In this document: one piece after another, positions 43,881 through 52,429 of the stretch
Numbering within the stretch: the stretch's first letter is position 1
Layout: each line of letters starts with the position of its first letter
Assembly: GCA_902806065.1 (NCBI GenBank)
Contig: CADCVE010000008.1
Location: forward strand, 1-52,861
Direction of reading: 5' to 3'
DNA: 52,861 nt
From: an uncultured Rubrobacteraceae bacterium
GTDB lineage: Bacteria; Actinomycetota; Rubrobacteria; Rubrobacterales; Rubrobacteraceae
Program-made: the position numbers and the translations under genes
The notes under the pieces: model-generated
The model's database searches: none
Told to the model about the DNA's origin: nothing
Seen by the model: the letters and a program-made list of their open reading frames with translations, nothing else

Positions 43881-45182
43881 ATGATCCTGCGCCCGAGTTC
43901 CAAAACCTCACGGGCCGCGCTTTCGCGCCGAGCTTTCGCTGTCAGGGACGAATATACTCCTTGCCGGAACCAGACGCGATACGAGAGAGACACGAAGATA
44001 CCAAGCGAGCAACCAAACCCCAAGAGATCACCCCGCCTCCTCCTCAACCCCGTGCTCGCGGAGCTCCCCGCCTACCCTTTGGTCCGCATGGACGAGCGCC
44101 GCCGGGATCTGGAAGAGAGAGGCGCGAAGCTCTTCGACTTCGGTACCGGCGACCCTCGCGAGCCGACGGATAAGAAGATCCGGCAAGCCCTCATAGACGG
44201 CGTCCTCGAGGTCAGCCGTTACCCGAGCGCCACCGGCACGAAGGAGTTGCGCGAGGCCTTTGTGAACTTCATGCTCCGCCGCCATTCCGTGCGGCTGGAT
44301 CCCGAGACGGAGGTCCTGCCCGCGGCGGGCTCTAAGGAGGCGATCTTTCACGCCCCGCTAGCCTTCATACATCCTGTCCATGAACGGCGCGGAATCTCCT
44401 ATGGGACGCCGGGCTATCCCGTCTACGAGCGCGGCGCCCTCTTCGCCGGTGGGGAGGCTCTGCCGGTAAAACTTCGCAAAGAAGAGGGCTTCCTGCTGCC
44501 CGTCCGGGACATCGACCCCGCGAGGACGCGGGCCGTCTGGGTCAACTACCCTCACAACCCGACCGGCGCTACCGCGACCCTGCAGTACATAGAAGAGTTA
44601 GCCAACTTCTGCCGCGAGCACGACATCCTGCTCTTCTCGGACGAGTGCTACAACGACGTCTACTCCGGCGATCCGCCGCCCTCGGTCCTGGAGATAACCA
44701 AAGAGCGGACCTTAGCCTTCGTCTCCCTGAGCAAACGTAGCGGCATGACCGGCTACCGCTCCGCGATGATGGCTGGCGACCCCGAACTCATAGCCGCCCT
44801 CAAAAAACTCAGGCCCTCTATCGGCGCCGCGAGCCCTGGCTTCGTCCAGCAAGCCGCCACCGCCGCCTGGACCGACGACGCCCACGTAAACGAGCGCAAC
44901 CGCACCTTCGCCGCGAAGCGCGCTCTCTTCGAGAGCTTCTTGGAGAGGGCAGGCTTCCGGTATACCTCCACAAACGCGAGCCTCTACCTCTGGGTCGAAG
45001 TGCCCAAGGAGTACGGTGGGGACGACGAAGCCTACGCTGTGCGGCTCCTCGACGAGAGAATAATAGTGGCGCCCGGCTCCTCGTTCGGACCCGGCGGCGA
45101 AGGGTACTTCCGGATCGCCCTGGTGCCAGCAATCCAGGAGTGTGAAGAGGCGATAGCGCGGTGGGAGGGTCTGACCGAGTAG
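43881..45182 (+). CDS. dapC: Succinyldiaminopimelate aminotransferase
   Basis: A fold-type I PLP aminotransferase that gives the amino group to N-succinyl-2-amino-6-oxopimelate. The 433-codon frame has the PNP-type YPSATGTKELREAF, VNYPHNPTGATA, DECYNDVYSG, and the PLP lysine in SLSKRSGMTGYR. Real homology starts near NPVLAELPAYPL (about residue 56), so the first 50 residues may not be translated; the alternative start is a GTG at 44052, but it has no ribosome-binding site. The place beside lysA, dapD and dapE argues for this substrate over other aminotransferase roles. Confidence 0.88.
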   Translation: MILRPSSKTSRAALSRRAFAVRDEYTPCRNQTRYERDTKIPSEQPNPKRSPRLLLNPVLAELPAYPLVRMDERRRDLEERGAKLFDFGTGDPREPTDKKIRQALIDGVLEVSRYPSATGTKELREAFVNFMLRRHSVRLDPETEVLPAAGSKEAIFHAPLAFIHPVHERRGISYGTPGYPVYERGALFAGGEALPVKLRKEEGFLLPVRDIDPARTRAVWVNYPHNPTGATATLQYIEELANFCREHDILLFSDECYNDVYSGDPPPSVLEITKERTLAFVSLSKRSGMTGYRSAMMAGDPELIAALKKLRPSIGAASPGFVQQAATAAWTDDAHVNERNRTFAAKRALFESFLERAGFRYTSTNASLYLWVEVPKEYGGDDEAYAVRLLDERIIVAPGSSFGPGGEGYFRIALVPAIQECEEAIARWEGLTE

Positions 45183-45415
45183 GAGTTCCACCGGCGGTTC
45201 CTTAGTTTAGAGACTCGCCGAATATGGAAAGTTCCCAGCTTATTGGCGCGAACTCTAAAACGTTATCTCCCGCCGGATGAGTTCGACATCCTACTTGGCC
45301 TGGACGAGGACATCTCTCACTAACAGAACCTCTCTTGCAAAACGGCCGCGTGACGGCGCGCTACCCCTTCATCACCATGACTCCCTCGCGGGCAGAAAGC
45401 CTGCCGGGGGTAAAC

Positions 45416-45649
45416 TCACCCGGAGTACAGCATGCCCAGCAGGAAGAAAAGGAAAGCAACAAAGAGCAGGGCACCCACGACCCGGTAAAAAAAGAGAACT
45501 ATCCAGGAGGGCGAGGGTAGATCGCCCTCCCGCCTTTTTCTTCCGGAGTACCACTTCCGGGCCTGCCGGGGGAAGAGAAAACACAAGACGGCGAAACCTA
45601 ATAGAAGCAGCCCGAAGAGCAGGTTTACGACGAGTTCGAACTCGGCCAT
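45416..45649 (-). CDS. Small two-helix membrane protein (DUF6199-like)
   Basis: A 77-residue protein with two hydrophobic helices (about 8-26 and 50-72) around a basic loop, FPRQARKWYSGRKRREG. The pattern, including PSPSWIVLFFYRVVGALLF, resembles DUF6199 proteins. The role is unknown. The ATG follows GGAGGAG. It lies between dapC and dapD, but on the opposite strand, so it splits the dap cluster. Confidence 0.65.
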   Translation of the reverse strand: MAEFELVVNLLFGLLLLGFAVLCFLFPRQARKWYSGRKRREGDLPSPSWIVLFFYRVVGALLFVAFLFFLLGMLYSG

Positions 45650-45751
45650 CTCAAACTACTCCTCCCGACGCGAGATGCCGTGTCCTCTTGCTAAACTAGC
45701 GCACGCTAGCGCACGGCTACCGCCGAATCTTACACCGGAGAGGAGCTTTAT

Positions 45752-46558
45752 ATGAGGGAGCAGGTAGAGGCCGCGTTCGAGGATAGAGAGCTACTGAAGA
45801 GAGAGGAGTATCGTCAGGCGGTCTTCGACACCATCGCCGCCCTGGACACGGGTGAGATCAGGGTCGCGGAGAACCTGGACGGAGAGTGGACTTCGAACGC
45901 CTGGGTGATGAAGGGGATCTCGCTGTACTTCACCGTCGCGGAGATGCAAACCATAGAGGCGGGTCCGTTCGAGTACTACGATAAGATCCCCACCAAAAAG
46001 AACCTCGCGCAAGCCGGGGTACGCGTGGTGCCGCCGGGCACGGTCCGCTACGGTGCCTTTGTAGAGCCGGGCGTCGTGGTAATGCCGGGCTACGTAAACA
46101 TCGGTGCGCATGTCGGGAGCGGGACGATGGTGGATACCTGGGCGACGGTGGGGTCGGGGGCGCAGATCGGACGGAACGTCCACCTCGCCGGCGGCGTCGG
46201 CATCGGCGGCGTGCTCGAACCACCGGGCGCGATGCCGGTCGTGATCGAGGACGGAGCATTCGTCGGCTCGCGCGCCATCGTCGTCGAAGGGGTGCGCGTC
46301 GAAAAGGAAGCGGTCGTGGGAGCGAACGTGGTCCTCACATCCTCCACCCAGATCATCGACGTCACCGGGGAGGAAGAGGTAGTACACAGAGGCGTCGTGC
46401 CCGCCCGCTCCGTGGTCGTCGCCGGTACCCGCTCCCGGGATTTCCCCGCCGGCTCCTACCAGTTGCAGACAGCCCTTATTATAGGTGAACGCCGCGAATC
46501 CACCGACCGGAAGACCTCCCTGAACGAGGCTCTGAGACAGTTCGGGGTCAGCGTATGA
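45752..46558 (+). CDS. dapD: Tetrahydrodipicolinate N-succinyltransferase
   Basis: Transfers succinyl from succinyl-CoA to tetrahydrodipicolinate. The 268-residue protein has a helical N-terminus, then a left-handed beta-helix of hexapeptide repeats (GAFVEPGVVVMPGYVNIGAHVGSG, about 108-131, and GVGIGGVLEPP). Its length and motifs match the common proteobacterial DapD (about 274 residues), and not the longer actinobacterial DapD (about 317). The ATG follows GGAGAGGAG. Its stop overlaps the dapE start by four bases (ATGA). Confidence 0.94.
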   Translation: MREQVEAAFEDRELLKREEYRQAVFDTIAALDTGEIRVAENLDGEWTSNAWVMKGISLYFTVAEMQTIEAGPFEYYDKIPTKKNLAQAGVRVVPPGTVRYGAFVEPGVVVMPGYVNIGAHVGSGTMVDTWATVGSGAQIGRNVHLAGGVGIGGVLEPPGAMPVVIEDGAFVGSRAIVVEGVRVEKEAVVGANVVLTSSTQIIDVTGEEEVVHRGVVPARSVVVAGTRSRDFPAGSYQLQTALIIGERRESTDRKTSLNEALRQFGVSV

Positions 46559-47640
46559 GAGATCGGCTTCTGGAAGCACTGCTCTTCTTCCTCGAACGCC
46601 CGAGCGTTACGGGTGAGGAGAAGGGTCTCTGCGACGACCTGGAAGAACGCGCGGTCAAGCTCCCCGGCTGGCGCGTGGAGCGTACCGGCAACAACCTGAT
46701 AGTCAGCCGCCGGGAGCCAAACGTCTCGCGCGAGCGCGTAGTATTCGCCGGGCATCTGGACACCGTACCGGAGCCATCGGGGGGCCTGCCGGTTCGGGTA
46801 GAAGGAGACCGGGTCTACGGTCGGGGGTCTTCGGACATGAAGGCCGGTGACGCCGTAATGCTCGCGCTCCTGGAAGACTTCGACTGGGAGACGTCCTGGG
46901 CGGAGCCGACGTTCGTGTTCTACGAGCGGGAGGAGGGACCATACACGGAGAACGGCCTGGAAGTAGTATTCGAGGAGTGCCCGTGGGTGGTGGACGCGGA
47001 GCTTGCCTTTATCCTGGAGCCCACGGTAAACGCCCTGGAGGTCGGATGCGTCGGCACGGCGCAGGTCGAGGTCACCTTTGAAGGCAGGCCCTCCCACTCG
47101 GCCCGGCCCTGGCAGGGTGAGAACGCGCTTACCGCCGCCGGACGGTTCCTCGATACCCTGCGCGAAAGAGAGGTCGAGGAGGTCATGGTAGAGGGACTTC
47201 CTTTCTACGAGGTGCTAGTGCCGACGATGGCGCAAGGCGGTCGGGCCAAGAACGTCGTGCCGGACGAGTTCTGGATCAACGTAAACCACCGCTTCCCGCC
47301 AGGGCGAGGCATGGACCATGTAAAGAGCGTCTTCGATAGGTTGCTCGAGGAGGCGGGAGGAAAGCAGGCGCGGTACGAAGTCGCGGATTTCGCCCCGAGC
47401 GGGTCGGTGGACCTGGATCATCCGCTGCTACGAGCCTTTATCTCCAGCGGCGGGCTGGAAGTGCGCCCGAAACAAGCGTGGACGGACGTGGCTCGCTTCG
47501 CCGAACGCGGCGTGGCCGCCGCCAACTTCGGTCCCGGCCTTCCCGCCCAGGCACACCAGCAGAACGAATACACTGAGGTATCGCTACTCTCCGAGAGTTA
47601 CGAACGCCTCAGCACATTCCTACAGGGCAGCAAGTCCTAA
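46555..47640 (+). CDS. dapE: Succinyl-diaminopimelate desuccinylase
   Basis: Removes succinate to give LL-diaminopimelate. The 361-residue M20-family dizinc hydrolase has GHLDTVP, GRGSSDMKAGD, the catalytic glutamate in FYEREEGP, EPTVN, SHSARPWQGENA in the dimerisation lid, and the late AHQQNEY metal site. It overlaps dapD by four bases, so the two are made together. A strong terminator follows. Confidence 0.94.
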   Translation: MRDRLLEALLFFLERPSVTGEEKGLCDDLEERAVKLPGWRVERTGNNLIVSRREPNVSRERVVFAGHLDTVPEPSGGLPVRVEGDRVYGRGSSDMKAGDAVMLALLEDFDWETSWAEPTFVFYEREEGPYTENGLEVVFEECPWVVDAELAFILEPTVNALEVGCVGTAQVEVTFEGRPSHSARPWQGENALTAAGRFLDTLREREVEEVMVEGLPFYEVLVPTMAQGGRAKNVVPDEFWINVNHRFPPGRGMDHVKSVFDRLLEEAGGKQARYEVADFAPSGSVDLDHPLLRAFISSGGLEVRPKQAWTDVARFAERGVAAANFGPGLPAQAHQQNEYTEVSLLSESYERLSTFLQGSKS

Positions 47641-47647
47641 CGACGAG

Positions 47648-47677
47648 AGCGGGGCTACCCTCAAGGGTAACCCCGCT
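47648..47677. terminator. Terminator after dapE
   Basis: AGCGGGG and TACCC pair with GGGTA and CCCCGCT around a four-base loop, with one internal mismatch, eight bases after the dapE stop. It also lies at the end of the minus-strand gene 47701-48018 and may serve both. Confidence 0.75.
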
Positions 47678-47700
47678 CCATGCGTCCCGATGTTTCGAGG

Positions 47701-48018
47701 TTAGTCGCAATCCACAGTGCCGTACGACTCGACCTCGCAGTCATCCCAGAACCAACCCCATAAGTAATGGAAGTTCCAGAATCCTACGGGAACGAAGACT
47801 ACCTCTACCTCATCGAATTCACGGTTGAAGTCGCAGTCCCAGAAGTCGCAGTCTCGATGGTTGTCATTGCCATCCCGACGGTCGTCGATACGCTCGCCGC
47901 GGCCGTTGAAACCGTCGCCCCTCTCACCATCGTTAGCCAGCACCGGCCCTGCAACGGTGGCGAGCATTATCGCCACTAACATGAACCCTACCAGCAGACG
48001 TGCTCTCCAATTCCTCAT
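47701..48018 (-). CDS. Small secreted acidic protein
   Basis: A 105-residue protein with a clear signal peptide (MRNWRARLLVGFMLVAIMLATVAGPVLA). The mature part is rich in Asp, Arg and Gly (GFNGRGERIDDRRDGNDN), then aromatic (VGFWNFHYLWGWFWDDC), with four cysteines. The ATG follows GAGGAGG. The N-terminus resembles that of the Asp-rich protein at 48802-49335, and its first half resembles the decayed gene between them. So it belongs to a local family of three. The role is unknown; an exported, metal- or matrix-binding job is plausible. Confidence 0.65.
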   Translation of the reverse strand: MRNWRARLLVGFMLVAIMLATVAGPVLANDGERGDGFNGRGERIDDRRDGNDNHRDCDFWDCDFNREFDEVEVVFVPVGFWNFHYLWGWFWDDCEVESYGTVDCD

Positions 48019-48339
48019 CGATGTACCTCCTCAAGGTAACCGGTTTTCACTATTACTATCCACAATATCTGGTGTTCTGGGAAGCGGAATAGGCTATCCT
48101 ATCTTTTTAACAAGGCTTAACTATACGTAACGCTGGTCGTCTTTAGGATATTCGGTGAGCTAGTCACCGGTTAGCGACAACGCGCGCCTTCTTGGGAAGA
48201 GACGGGAGATAGCAGAGGGTGGGGCCGGGTCTCTTGACCCAGGCTCGCCCCTGATTCTTCCGAAAGTTCGGAGAGAGGGGGTTAGGAGGATCTAACCTCC
48301 GGAACTTCCCCTTCTTAGCTCTCGGACTCGGTGTCCCGA

Positions 48340-48664
48340 CCATTAACGAAGAAGGACCGTCGCTGTCAAAGCAGTCGAAGTCAATGCCATCGATGTTAGA
48401 GCTGGAGAAGAAGAAGCTCTCCCTATTGTCGAACCGGCCGTCGCGGTCCCGCCAGTCGTCGATGTGGTCGCCGTGGCTGTTGAAGGAGTCGAACCGGCCG
48501 TTGAGACGATAGATCTGTGATCGCCGCGGAAATCGTGGGCGTTGACGCTATTGCCCCCCGTTCCCGTCGTTAGCGGCTGTTGTTCACCAGTGCCGGCCCC
48601 GCAACAGTGGTCGCACCACCGCTACCGGCATAAGCCCCGCCAGCAAACGCACCCTCTAATTCAT
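48340..48664 (-). pseudogene. Decayed paralogue of the small secreted acidic protein
   Basis: At the place of the start the minus strand reads ATG-AAT-TAG-AGG: the conserved Trp of the sister gene has become a stop (TGG to TAG). Later frames show TTVAGPALVNN, matching the end of the sister signal peptide, then RFDSFNSHGDHIDDWRDRDG, which resembles FNGRGERIDDRRDG of the gene at 47701-48018. At least one frameshift separates these pieces. The upstream sequence (CCTTGAG...) is also shared. It is a dead gene copy. Confidence 0.65.
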
Positions 48665-48720
48665 CAGCTTGCTTTCTCAAGGTAATTGGTCCCTAAACTT
48701 ACACATTCAAAAACACAAAG

Positions 48721-48752
48721 AGAAAGGCCCCCCTTTTAAGGAGAGCCTTTCT
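48721..48752 (-). terminator. Terminator after the Asp-rich protein gene
   Basis: AGAAAGGC and GCCTTTCT form a perfect 8-bp stem. On the minus strand a U-rich stretch (CTTTGTGTTTTTG) follows, which supports intrinsic termination of the gene at 48802-49335. Confidence 0.65.
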
Positions 48753-48801
48753 TACCTCCGGAGTTTCGGAAGCAGAGGATTAAGAGATGTTGCTCGTAAT
48801 C

Positions 48802-49335
48802 CTAGTCGTCGTCGTTGTCGTCATCATCGTCATCGAAGTCGAAGATGCCGTCGTCGTCGTCGTCGTCGTCATCGAGGTCGAGGATGCCGTCGAGGTCGAA
48901 GTCGTCGGGGTCGATCTCCGCGACTGCGAAGAGCTCGTCGCACTCGGTAAAGTTGTCCTCATCGAACAAGCCATCGAGATCGTCGTCTATACCGTCGGAG
49001 TCATCCTCATCGACCAACCCGTCGCCGTCGTCATCGCCACAGAAGAACTCAACGTCATCGGCCTCGAAAGAGATGTCCTCGAAGTCGTCGTCATCGAAGT
49101 CTCTTATGTCCTCGAAGTCGTTGTCATCGAAGTCGAAGTCCCTTATGTCCTCGATATCGTCTCTGTCGAGATCATCCTCGTCGATGTCAAACCCGAAGAC
49201 ATCCTCCAGGCGATCCAAACGATTCTCGCAACGGTCGCCACAATTGTCATCTTCAGCTACTGCGGGTACCGAAACCGCGAGTACCAGCGCCAACATAGTG
49301 AGCACAAGCCCTAGACGCGTCTTCCAACTCTTCAT
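48802..49335 (-). CDS. Secreted Asp-rich (polyacidic) protein
   Basis: A 177-residue protein with a signal peptide (MKSWKTRLGLVLTMLALVLAVSVPAVA). The mature part is extremely rich in Asp, with runs such as FDDNDFEDIRDFDDDDFEDI and DGDGLVDEDDSDGIDDD, the second like the calcium-binding repeats of thrombospondin type 3. The tail is almost only Asp. Four Cys may form two disulfides. It probably binds many calcium or other cations outside the cell. The ATG follows GGAGGGAG. Its signal peptide resembles that of the neighbouring acidic protein. Confidence 0.75.
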   Translation of the reverse strand: MKSWKTRLGLVLTMLALVLAVSVPAVAEDDNCGDRCENRLDRLEDVFGFDIDEDDLDRDDIEDIRDFDFDDNDFEDIRDFDDDDFEDISFEADDVEFFCGDDDGDGLVDEDDSDGIDDDLDGLFDEDNFTECDELFAVAEIDPDDFDLDGILDLDDDDDDDDGIFDFDDDDDDNDDD

Positions 49336-49604
49336 AGATCTCCCTCCAGCTACTCTCTTTTAATAACAAGCGTATAGTAAAGCTTTTTGGTTACGATTGT
49401 AAAGAGCCAAGTGCAAAATTCAGTACTCAATTGTAGTTTTTGCAGTCTTTTTTGAACTTTTGTTAATTCTAGAGCAACTGCGGCCTGCCGGTCGCTTGGG
49501 TGTCGAAACATAGTGACGAGCGCCGGGCCTCTGCCTTCGTGCATAATAAGGCTTCGGGGAAGGCGGTCTTGCAGCCGTATGAGTATGAGCAGGAGGATAG
49601 AGCT

Positions 49605-50945
49605 ATGGGCAGGACGTGGGTATCGGGCCGCGGAGGTATTGCGCGGAAGTTAAGCCGCCGGGAGTTTTTGAAGGTTGGTGGCGCGGGGCTTGCTGGGGCG
49701 GCGATTTTGGGGAGTTCGGGTTGTGGTGGTGGGCAGGGTGGTGGCGCGGAGGAGATCGTCTTCTCCTTCTTTCCCGACCCGTCGGGCAGTGTGCAAGCAC
49801 TGATCGACCGGTTCAATGAGGAGAATGAGGTGCAGGTAAGGCTGCGGGAGATGCCCGCCGATTCGGGGCAGCATTTCGATCAACTCAATACGGAGTTCCA
49901 GTCTGGTGAGATCAACATAGACGTTATTGGGGGGGATGTGATCTGGCCGGCGCAGTTCGCCGCTAATGGCTTTATAGCCGATCTCTCGGACCGCTTTACC
50001 GAGGACGAGCGCGGCGCGTTTCTCCCAGCGCCCATCGAGGCCAACACCTACGAGGGCAGGATCTATGGCGTCCCCTGGTACACCGATGCAGGCATGCTCT
50101 ACTACCGCCGAGACCTTCTGGAAGCGGCTGGCTTTAGCAGACCACCAGGGACCTGGGACGAGCTCAAACAGCAGGCAAGGGCAGTTCAGGAGCAGGCCGG
50201 CACCCGGTACGGGTACGTCTTTCAGGGGGCGGAATACGAGGGTGGGGTTGTCAACGCCCTGGAGTACATCTGGAACTCCGGCGGGGATGTCCTCGAAGGT
50301 GAGGATCAGGTCGTAATAGACAGCCCGGAGGCGCGGCGGGGGTTGGAAATTCAACGTAGCATGGTCTCCGAGGGCGTGGCACCCGAGGGCGTGAGCCAGT
50401 ACAAGGAGCAAGAGTCGGCGACGCTGTTCCTGAGCGGGGAAGCGGTCTTTATGCGCAACGTGCCGCGTATGTACGCGCTCGCCTCCGACCCGGCGGAGTC
50501 GAATATAGACCCCGGGCAGATCGGGATAGCCGCCCTCCCCGTTGCCGAAGAGGGCCTTCAGTCCTACAGCTCTCTGGGTGGCTGGAACCTGTTTATGAAC
50601 GCCAATGCCAGAGACCCGGACGCCGCCTACGAGTTCATCCGCTTTATGAGTGACCCCGAGCAGCAGAAGTTCCGCTCGATAGAGGGCTCCGTGCTCCCCT
50701 CACGTCAGGAGCTCTACGAAGACGAAGACGTACTACAGAACGTGCGGGTGGCGGAGCTCGGGCAGGACGCGATACAAAACACCCGGCCCCGCCCGGTCTC
50801 ACCGTTTTACTCTGACATGTCCCTGAGAATGGCGGAGCAGTTCATCCAATCCCTAAGGGGTGACATCCCACCGGAGGAAGCTCTCGCGACGCTGCAGGGC
50901 CAGCTCGAGGAGGTCATCGAGCAGGGTAGACAGCAGCGAGCCTAG
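49605..50945 (+). CDS. ABC transporter solute-binding lipoprotein (sugar type)
   Basis: A 446-residue extracellular binding protein of the family that binds maltose and similar sugars. The signal peptide has a twin-arginine motif (SRREFLKV, Arg18-Arg19) and a lipobox-like SSGC (Cys40), so it is probably sent by Tat and lipid-anchored. The mature part begins EEIVFSFFPDPSGSVQALIDRF, and it has IDVIGGDVIWPAQFAANGFI, YGVPWYTDAGMLYYRRDLL and the late LGGWNLFMN. No permease or ATPase gene follows, since the next gene is on the other strand. The ATG at 49605 follows AGGAGG; a frame from 49500 is less likely. Confidence 0.9.
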   Translation: MGRTWVSGRGGIARKLSRREFLKVGGAGLAGAAILGSSGCGGGQGGGAEEIVFSFFPDPSGSVQALIDRFNEENEVQVRLREMPADSGQHFDQLNTEFQSGEINIDVIGGDVIWPAQFAANGFIADLSDRFTEDERGAFLPAPIEANTYEGRIYGVPWYTDAGMLYYRRDLLEAAGFSRPPGTWDELKQQARAVQEQAGTRYGYVFQGAEYEGGVVNALEYIWNSGGDVLEGEDQVVIDSPEARRGLEIQRSMVSEGVAPEGVSQYKEQESATLFLSGEAVFMRNVPRMYALASDPAESNIDPGQIGIAALPVAEEGLQSYSSLGGWNLFMNANARDPDAAYEFIRFMSDPEQQKFRSIEGSVLPSRQELYEDEDVLQNVRVAELGQDAIQNTRPRPVSPFYSDMSLRMAEQFIQSLRGDIPPEEALATLQGQLEEVIEQGRQQRA

Positions 50946-50969
50946 AGGAGCGCGTGACGGAGGATCTGG

Positions 50970-52397
50970 CTAGCGGAGCAGGCCGGCTACGAGAAGCTCT
51001 GTCGCCTCGTTGCTCGGAAGGGGCCTCGCGAAGTGGTATCCCTGCCCAAGCTCGCAACCGAGTTCCTGTAACCGGGCGACTTGCTCGGCGTTCTCGATAC
51101 CCTCTGCGGTGACGTTCAGGTTCAGGGCTCTCGCAAAAGCGACGGTAGCATGGACGATAGCCGCGTCTTCAGCGTCGTGGCTCAGTCCACTTATATAGGA
51201 GCGGTCGATCTTCAGGGTATCTATAGGGAGGCGCTTGAGGTAGGAGAGGTTCGAATAGCCCGTTCCGAAGTCGTCCATGGCCAGTTCGATACCCGAACCC
51301 TTGAGTTCCCACAGCGCGGCAATGGCTGCCGCGTCGTGCATCATGACGCTCTCCGTTATCTCGAGCTTCAAGCAACGGGGATCTAGTCCAGTCTCTTTCA
51401 GGGCCCTGTGGACCTCCTCGACAAGGTTGGGCTGCCGGAACTGGCAGGCGGAGACGTTTACGCTGAGCATCAGAGACGAGGAGCTTTGTTTCTCTTTGTG
51501 CCACAGCCGCGCCTGACGGCAGGCCTCCCGCAAGACCCAACGTCCAAGGGGCGCTATCAGCCCTGTTTGCTCGGCCAGCGGGATGAACTCACCGGGCGGA
51601 ATCAGGCCATAGACCGGATGCTGCCAGCGCACGAGTGCCTCCATCCCGCGTACCTCTCCAGTCTCCAGCGCGACCAGCGGTTGGTAGTAGACGACGCACT
51701 CCTCCTCCCTGACCGCCCGGCGCATCTCGGACTCGAGTAGCAAACGTCCCGAAGTGGTGGTGCTGGCGTCAGGATCGAAGACTTTGTAGCACGCCTTGCC
51801 CTGCGCCTTGGCCGCGTGCATCGCTACATCTGCCTTGCGAAGCAGGCCCTCCGGGCTGTCCTGGTCGGAGCCGGCGAGGGATATACCGACCGTGGCGCTG
51901 ACCAACACCTCGTTACTATCCAGCCCTATGGGGGCTTTGAGCGCGTCCCCTATGTGCTCCGCCACGAGGGCAGCCGCATTTTTATCGGGGATGCTTTTAA
52001 GTAAGACGGCGAACTCGTCGCTACACAGGCGCGCTACCATGCCCTCGCGTCCTACGGACTCTCTAAGCCGTTCGCTTATAACGACGAGCAGCCGATCACC
52101 CGCGTCGTGCCCCATGCTGTGGTTGATCTCCTCGAAGTTGTCCAGGTCCACAAGCAGTACGGCAATGGAACCTCGTTCCCTGACGGCCTGCAGCAAGGCA
52201 CTCTCCACGCGCTCCACGAACAAAGCCCGGTTTGGCAGGTCGGTCAGCGAGTCGCGCAGTGAATCGGAACGGCGGTGTTCATCCCTTTGGCCCCGGACCC
52301 GTCCGAGTGCCCACAACAGCGCAAGGAGCAAACCCGCGACAACGACCGCGAGCGCGGTACACAGGCATTGAGACACTGGAGCTAGATCCCAAGGCAT
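50970..52397 (-). CDS. Membrane GGDEF-EAL protein with degenerate GGDEF
   Basis: A 475-residue cyclic-di-GMP protein. It has one membrane helix (about 12-32), a GGDEF domain whose active-site motif reads CSDEF (125-129), and an EAL domain with EALVRW (253-255), LEITES, DDFGTGYSNLSYLKRL, DTLKIDRSYI and AEGIEN. The cyclase is probably dead because both glycines are lost, while the EAL phosphodiesterase has its metal and base residues. It should lower c-di-GMP. The ATG at 52397 has GAGGG upstream. It converges with the binding-protein gene, 24 bases away. Confidence 0.92.
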   Translation of the reverse strand: MPWDLAPVSQCLCTALAVVVAGLLLALLWALGRVRGQRDEHRRSDSLRDSLTDLPNRALFVERVESALLQAVRERGSIAVLLVDLDNFEEINHSMGHDAGDRLLVVISERLRESVGREGMVARLCSDEFAVLLKSIPDKNAAALVAEHIGDALKAPIGLDSNEVLVSATVGISLAGSDQDSPEGLLRKADVAMHAAKAQGKACYKVFDPDASTTTSGRLLLESEMRRAVREEECVVYYQPLVALETGEVRGMEALVRWQHPVYGLIPPGEFIPLAEQTGLIAPLGRWVLREACRQARLWHKEKQSSSSLMLSVNVSACQFRQPNLVEEVHRALKETGLDPRCLKLEITESVMMHDAAAIAALWELKGSGIELAMDDFGTGYSNLSYLKRLPIDTLKIDRSYISGLSHDAEDAAIVHATVAFARALNLNVTAEGIENAEQVARLQELGCELGQGYHFARPLPSNEATELLVAGLLR

Positions 52398-52429
52398 CTT
52401 CGACCCTCGGGTATCATCCCACCTTCGGG

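Noticed and set aside
48780-48975. Trinucleotide-like GTC/ATC runs that look like a simple repeat
   Set aside because: They are the coding sequence of the Asp-rich tail (GAC/GAT codons) and not an independent microsatellite.
49500-49604. An upstream 35-codon extension of the solute-binding protein
   Set aside because: It lacks a ribosome-binding site and would put a polar peptide before a clear Tat signal; the ATG at 49605 is better.
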